The notes under the pieces: generated by a model
What the model was told of the DNA's origin: nothing
Databases searched by the model: none
What the model saw: the letters and a program-made list of their open reading frames with translations, nothing else
Made by a program: the position numbers and the translations under genes
DNA from: Strix aluco
Lineage: Eukaryota; Chordata; Aves; Strigiformes; Strigidae
Length of the DNA stretch: 64,000 bases
Assembly: GCF_031877795.1 (NCBI RefSeq)
Contig: NC_133933.1
Span: forward strand, 69,270,003 to 69,334,002
Direction: 5' to 3'
Shown: positions 52,815-64,000 of the stretch, in pieces
Numbering within the stretch: position 1 is the first letter of the stretch
How the letters are laid out: each line of letters begins with the position of its first letter

Positions 52815-52820
52815 TTTATT
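52815..52820 (-). terminator. EYA4: Candidate proximal poly(A) signal of EYA4
   Basis: AATAAA is read on the minus strand, 822 nt after the stop codon, and is followed within 8 nt by a GT-rich stretch (GTTTGTGTTTTT) of the kind that binds CstF downstream of cleavage sites. No transcript evidence is available, and the choice among several AATAAA motifs is uncertain. Confidence 0.4.
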
Positions 52821-53055
52821 ATTTTTTCTTACTGCAACAAATACTTAAATGCTTTGGTGCAGCCCTGCTCGCTCTTTGATTCTCTGAATTTCAAATTTGG
52901 TCATGTCAAAAATTATCACAAAGGTTTTTTTGTTTATCTACATAGTTTTTAACCAAAATTACATTATAACACACGAACACAGTCTTCTCTTTAAGGCACA
53001 ACACATCATTATGCACATTCTGTTTGCCAAACTTATAAAAGAGACAATATTATAA

Positions 53056-53078
53056 CCCTCTCCCTCCCCTGCCCCCCC
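53056..53078 (-). promoter_or_regulatory. EYA4: G-quadruplex motif in EYA4 3' UTR sense
   Basis: On the minus strand, which is the mRNA sense, four G runs occur in order (GGGGGGG, GGGG, GGG, GGG) with loops CA, A and AGA. This fits the canonical four-tract quadruplex rule. It sits about 565 nt after the stop codon, so it would be in the mRNA if the 3' UTR reaches the 52.8 kb poly(A) signal. Confidence 0.6.
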
Positions 53079-53641
53079 AAAAGAAAGAAAAATTGCATCC
53101 ACTTCCAAAATCAGCTGCTAATAAAATCACAGTAAATTATTTTCATCAATAATTTACACAAATTACAGGTCTAGACAGGATTGTCATTATACAGTCTGAG
53201 TGCATTCCAATTCAGATTTTCTGGGTTAGGTAGGCTAAAGTCTGGTTCAAACCTCAGTGCTGAGAATATATCCCATTTTGAGGAATGTTGTTGAACACCA
53301 CCTTGTCGGCTGGAAAACGTGTGTTGGTGCTTTGCCAGTTTGAGTCCTTTGTTCACTCCAGTCAGGGCTCACTTGGTGTGTACCAGCAACCTCCACAGTT
53401 TTAATTCATTTAAAAACGTTGCATATGTAAGACCATAGAGCTTCCTTACGTAGCACTAATGTTTTAACTCCATTCAGCAATCTGAATTCTTCAATTTGGA
53501 ATTTTTAATTCCAAATACTTCTTCCCTTCTTAAGACAATTCATATGTGTAAAGCCAGAGGCATTGAATCACACATAAAAATTCAGTGTACTTGAAATATA
53601 TATATATAAAAAAAAAAAGGATCGCCAACTTTAGAACACAG

Positions 53642-62549
<8,908 letters not shown>

Positions 62550-64000
62550 CTGTTGAAAAAAATCCAAATGATAAATTATCTTATAAGACAGTATGGTCAC
62601 CATATGCTTAGTACAGATGTTTAAGTAATGATCGGTGCAGGCCACTAACTGCACCAGAAGATGGCAGCAGATATACACTTACAGCTTCCTATCACCATCA
62701 ATTTCTTTAAAATAATACAACCTTCAGCTCCTACACTGTGTAAATTATTAGTTGAAAAAGGCCCTTAGAAAAGCTATATGTAATTTTAGTGTGATTTTAG
62801 ATTAAAATTATTTTACTGAAAAAACCCCAACAATTACAAATCTCTCTTATAGTCTCTGTAGCATACCAATATTCCAAAATCACCTAAACCTTATTTCTCC
62901 ACTTTCTAAAAGCTAGCGATGATGAACTTCAACGGGCATATAACTTCTGTTAAGTGTCTAGGAGTTTGAATGCTTATCAGATTTTTTAAATTGATTTATC
63001 CAAATGCCTTTGGTTGGAAAATCACAGATAATCAAGCAGTCTTGCAGAACTTCATTACTTCCTGGTTTCAGAAGAGATAGAAGTAACTCCAGGGAACTGA
63101 GGTACATTGGAAAACTGAACACCCCTCTAAGCTGGTTTTATAATTGGATAGCTATCAAGTATTCTTTTCTGCACAGTGGCTACAGCAGAAAGATAGGAAA
63201 ATGTGGGGGAAGCATAAATAAATAAGTCAAGCCATCACGCAACAGTAAATATGAACGGGCATCGTATTGCTGTTTCCTGTAGTTGCTAGAAATAACATTT
63301 TAGCCCAAAGACACACCTGAGATTCAGTGTATGGAGATTTTACTTTCCTGTAAGTAAGTAATTTTTAAATGTTTAAAATAGCTGTTGTTAACATAATCCT
63401 AATATAATTTATGACATATTTAAAAATTAAGGATGTATTTTAAAATAATCTCATATTGTCCAACAATTTAATCTCATCACTAAAACAAAATGAGACTGAG
63501 TTTTCAAAATGCCCAGTTCTGTGCCTCAAATTAAGAGTTGTCTGAGTCATCTATGTCAAATAAAGTTGTTGACAAGCAGCACTTGTTTCAGACTCTCTGT
63601 GACATGCAGGAGTATGCAGTTCTCAGTTTCCAATCTCAGTCTTGTACGAGTGCTAAATTGTCCAGATGAAGGATAAATCTGAATAGAGAAGTGATTTCCA
63701 AATGTGTATGCCACAAGTTCCTAGAGTGTGAATTTGGGAAATTACCATTTCTTTCTGTTTTGTCTGCTTTGCACTGAATGAATACTGAACAAACTTTTAC
63801 CCACATGAAGTAAGTTGTTACAAAAAAAAAAAAAAAGCATTTTTTGTATAAAACAAATGGGTATAATTTCATATTCAAATATATAATTTCATTGCATCAT
63901 ACAAGCAATCATTAATCCATTAATACAGGCATGAAAGAGCTGTGTTCAAGGAACAGAAACGAAGCATTCTTCTCCTAACTGGAGAAATAAAAAAATAAAA
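62550..64000 (-). other. EYA4: EYA4 intron, partial at right edge
   Basis: This is sequence upstream of the 59-nt exon. I searched it on the minus strand for the preceding EYA exon ([21 protein letters not shown]) and did not find it, so it is intronic to the window edge. It is AT-rich, with an A-run at 63820-63835 and no recognisable repeat. Confidence 0.8.

Larger units (their letters stand above)
52800..53641 (-). other. EYA4: EYA4 3' UTR, proximal form (end inferred)
   Basis: AT-rich sequence follows the stop codon on the minus strand. It includes an A/TA-rich stretch at 53599-53620, a G-rich element in the RNA sense at 53078-53056, and a candidate poly(A) signal near 52820. The true end could lie much further on, because mammalian EYA4 3' UTRs are longer as I recall them and more AATAAA motifs occur at lower coordinates. 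Confidence 0.5.

Overview
The window is nuclear DNA from a vertebrate, most likely a bird. It carries the 3' end of one recognisable gene, EYA4 (eyes absent homolog 4), on the minus strand between about 52.8 kb and the right edge. The rest is a large non-coding stretch downstream of it. The bird call rests on very low density of young repeats over 64 kb, several eroded fragments that look like old CR1-type amniote repeats, and one block that resembles a repeat I associate with bird genomes. Class-level assignment is inference; the EYA4 identification is secure from the translated exons.

Right part (52.8-64 kb): seven EYA4 coding exons lie here, with GT/AG boundaries and matching codon phases at every join. 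In transcript order they are 62549-62491, 62383-62223, 59762-59648, 57885-57764, then a pair of alternative exons 55585-55485 and 55445-55345, then the terminal exon 53722-53642 with the stop codon. Together they encode the C-terminal half of the EYA domain, the haloacid-dehalogenase-type tyrosine phosphatase and SIX/DACH-binding module. The N-terminal half and the first part of the EYA domain lie beyond the right edge. The 3' UTR probably runs to about 52.8 kb, and alternative poly(A) signals lie further down.

The best finding is the pair of duplicated 101-nt exons. They encode two versions of the segment carrying phosphatase motif IV, share phase, and are separated by an intron of only 39 nt. 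That is too short for normal splicing, so it should force mutually exclusive use.

Left and middle part (1-52.8 kb): I find no protein-coding gene. Known vertebrate synteny places TCF21 next to EYA4 across a large desert, and no TCF21 sequence is visible here. The stretch holds an AAAG microsatellite (7.8 kb), a 27-bp perfect inverted repeat that would form a microRNA-sized hairpin (20.6 kb), a 107-bp segment with 15-bp inverted ends (23.4 kb), two CpG-dense clusters with a minisatellite (34.1-35.2 kb), an LTR-like repeat (45.4-46.2 kb), three G-quadruplex motifs, a possible decayed reading frame (15.1-15.6 kb) and several old repeat relics. Enhancers for EYA4 or its neighbour are expected in such a desert but cannot be called from a single sequence.
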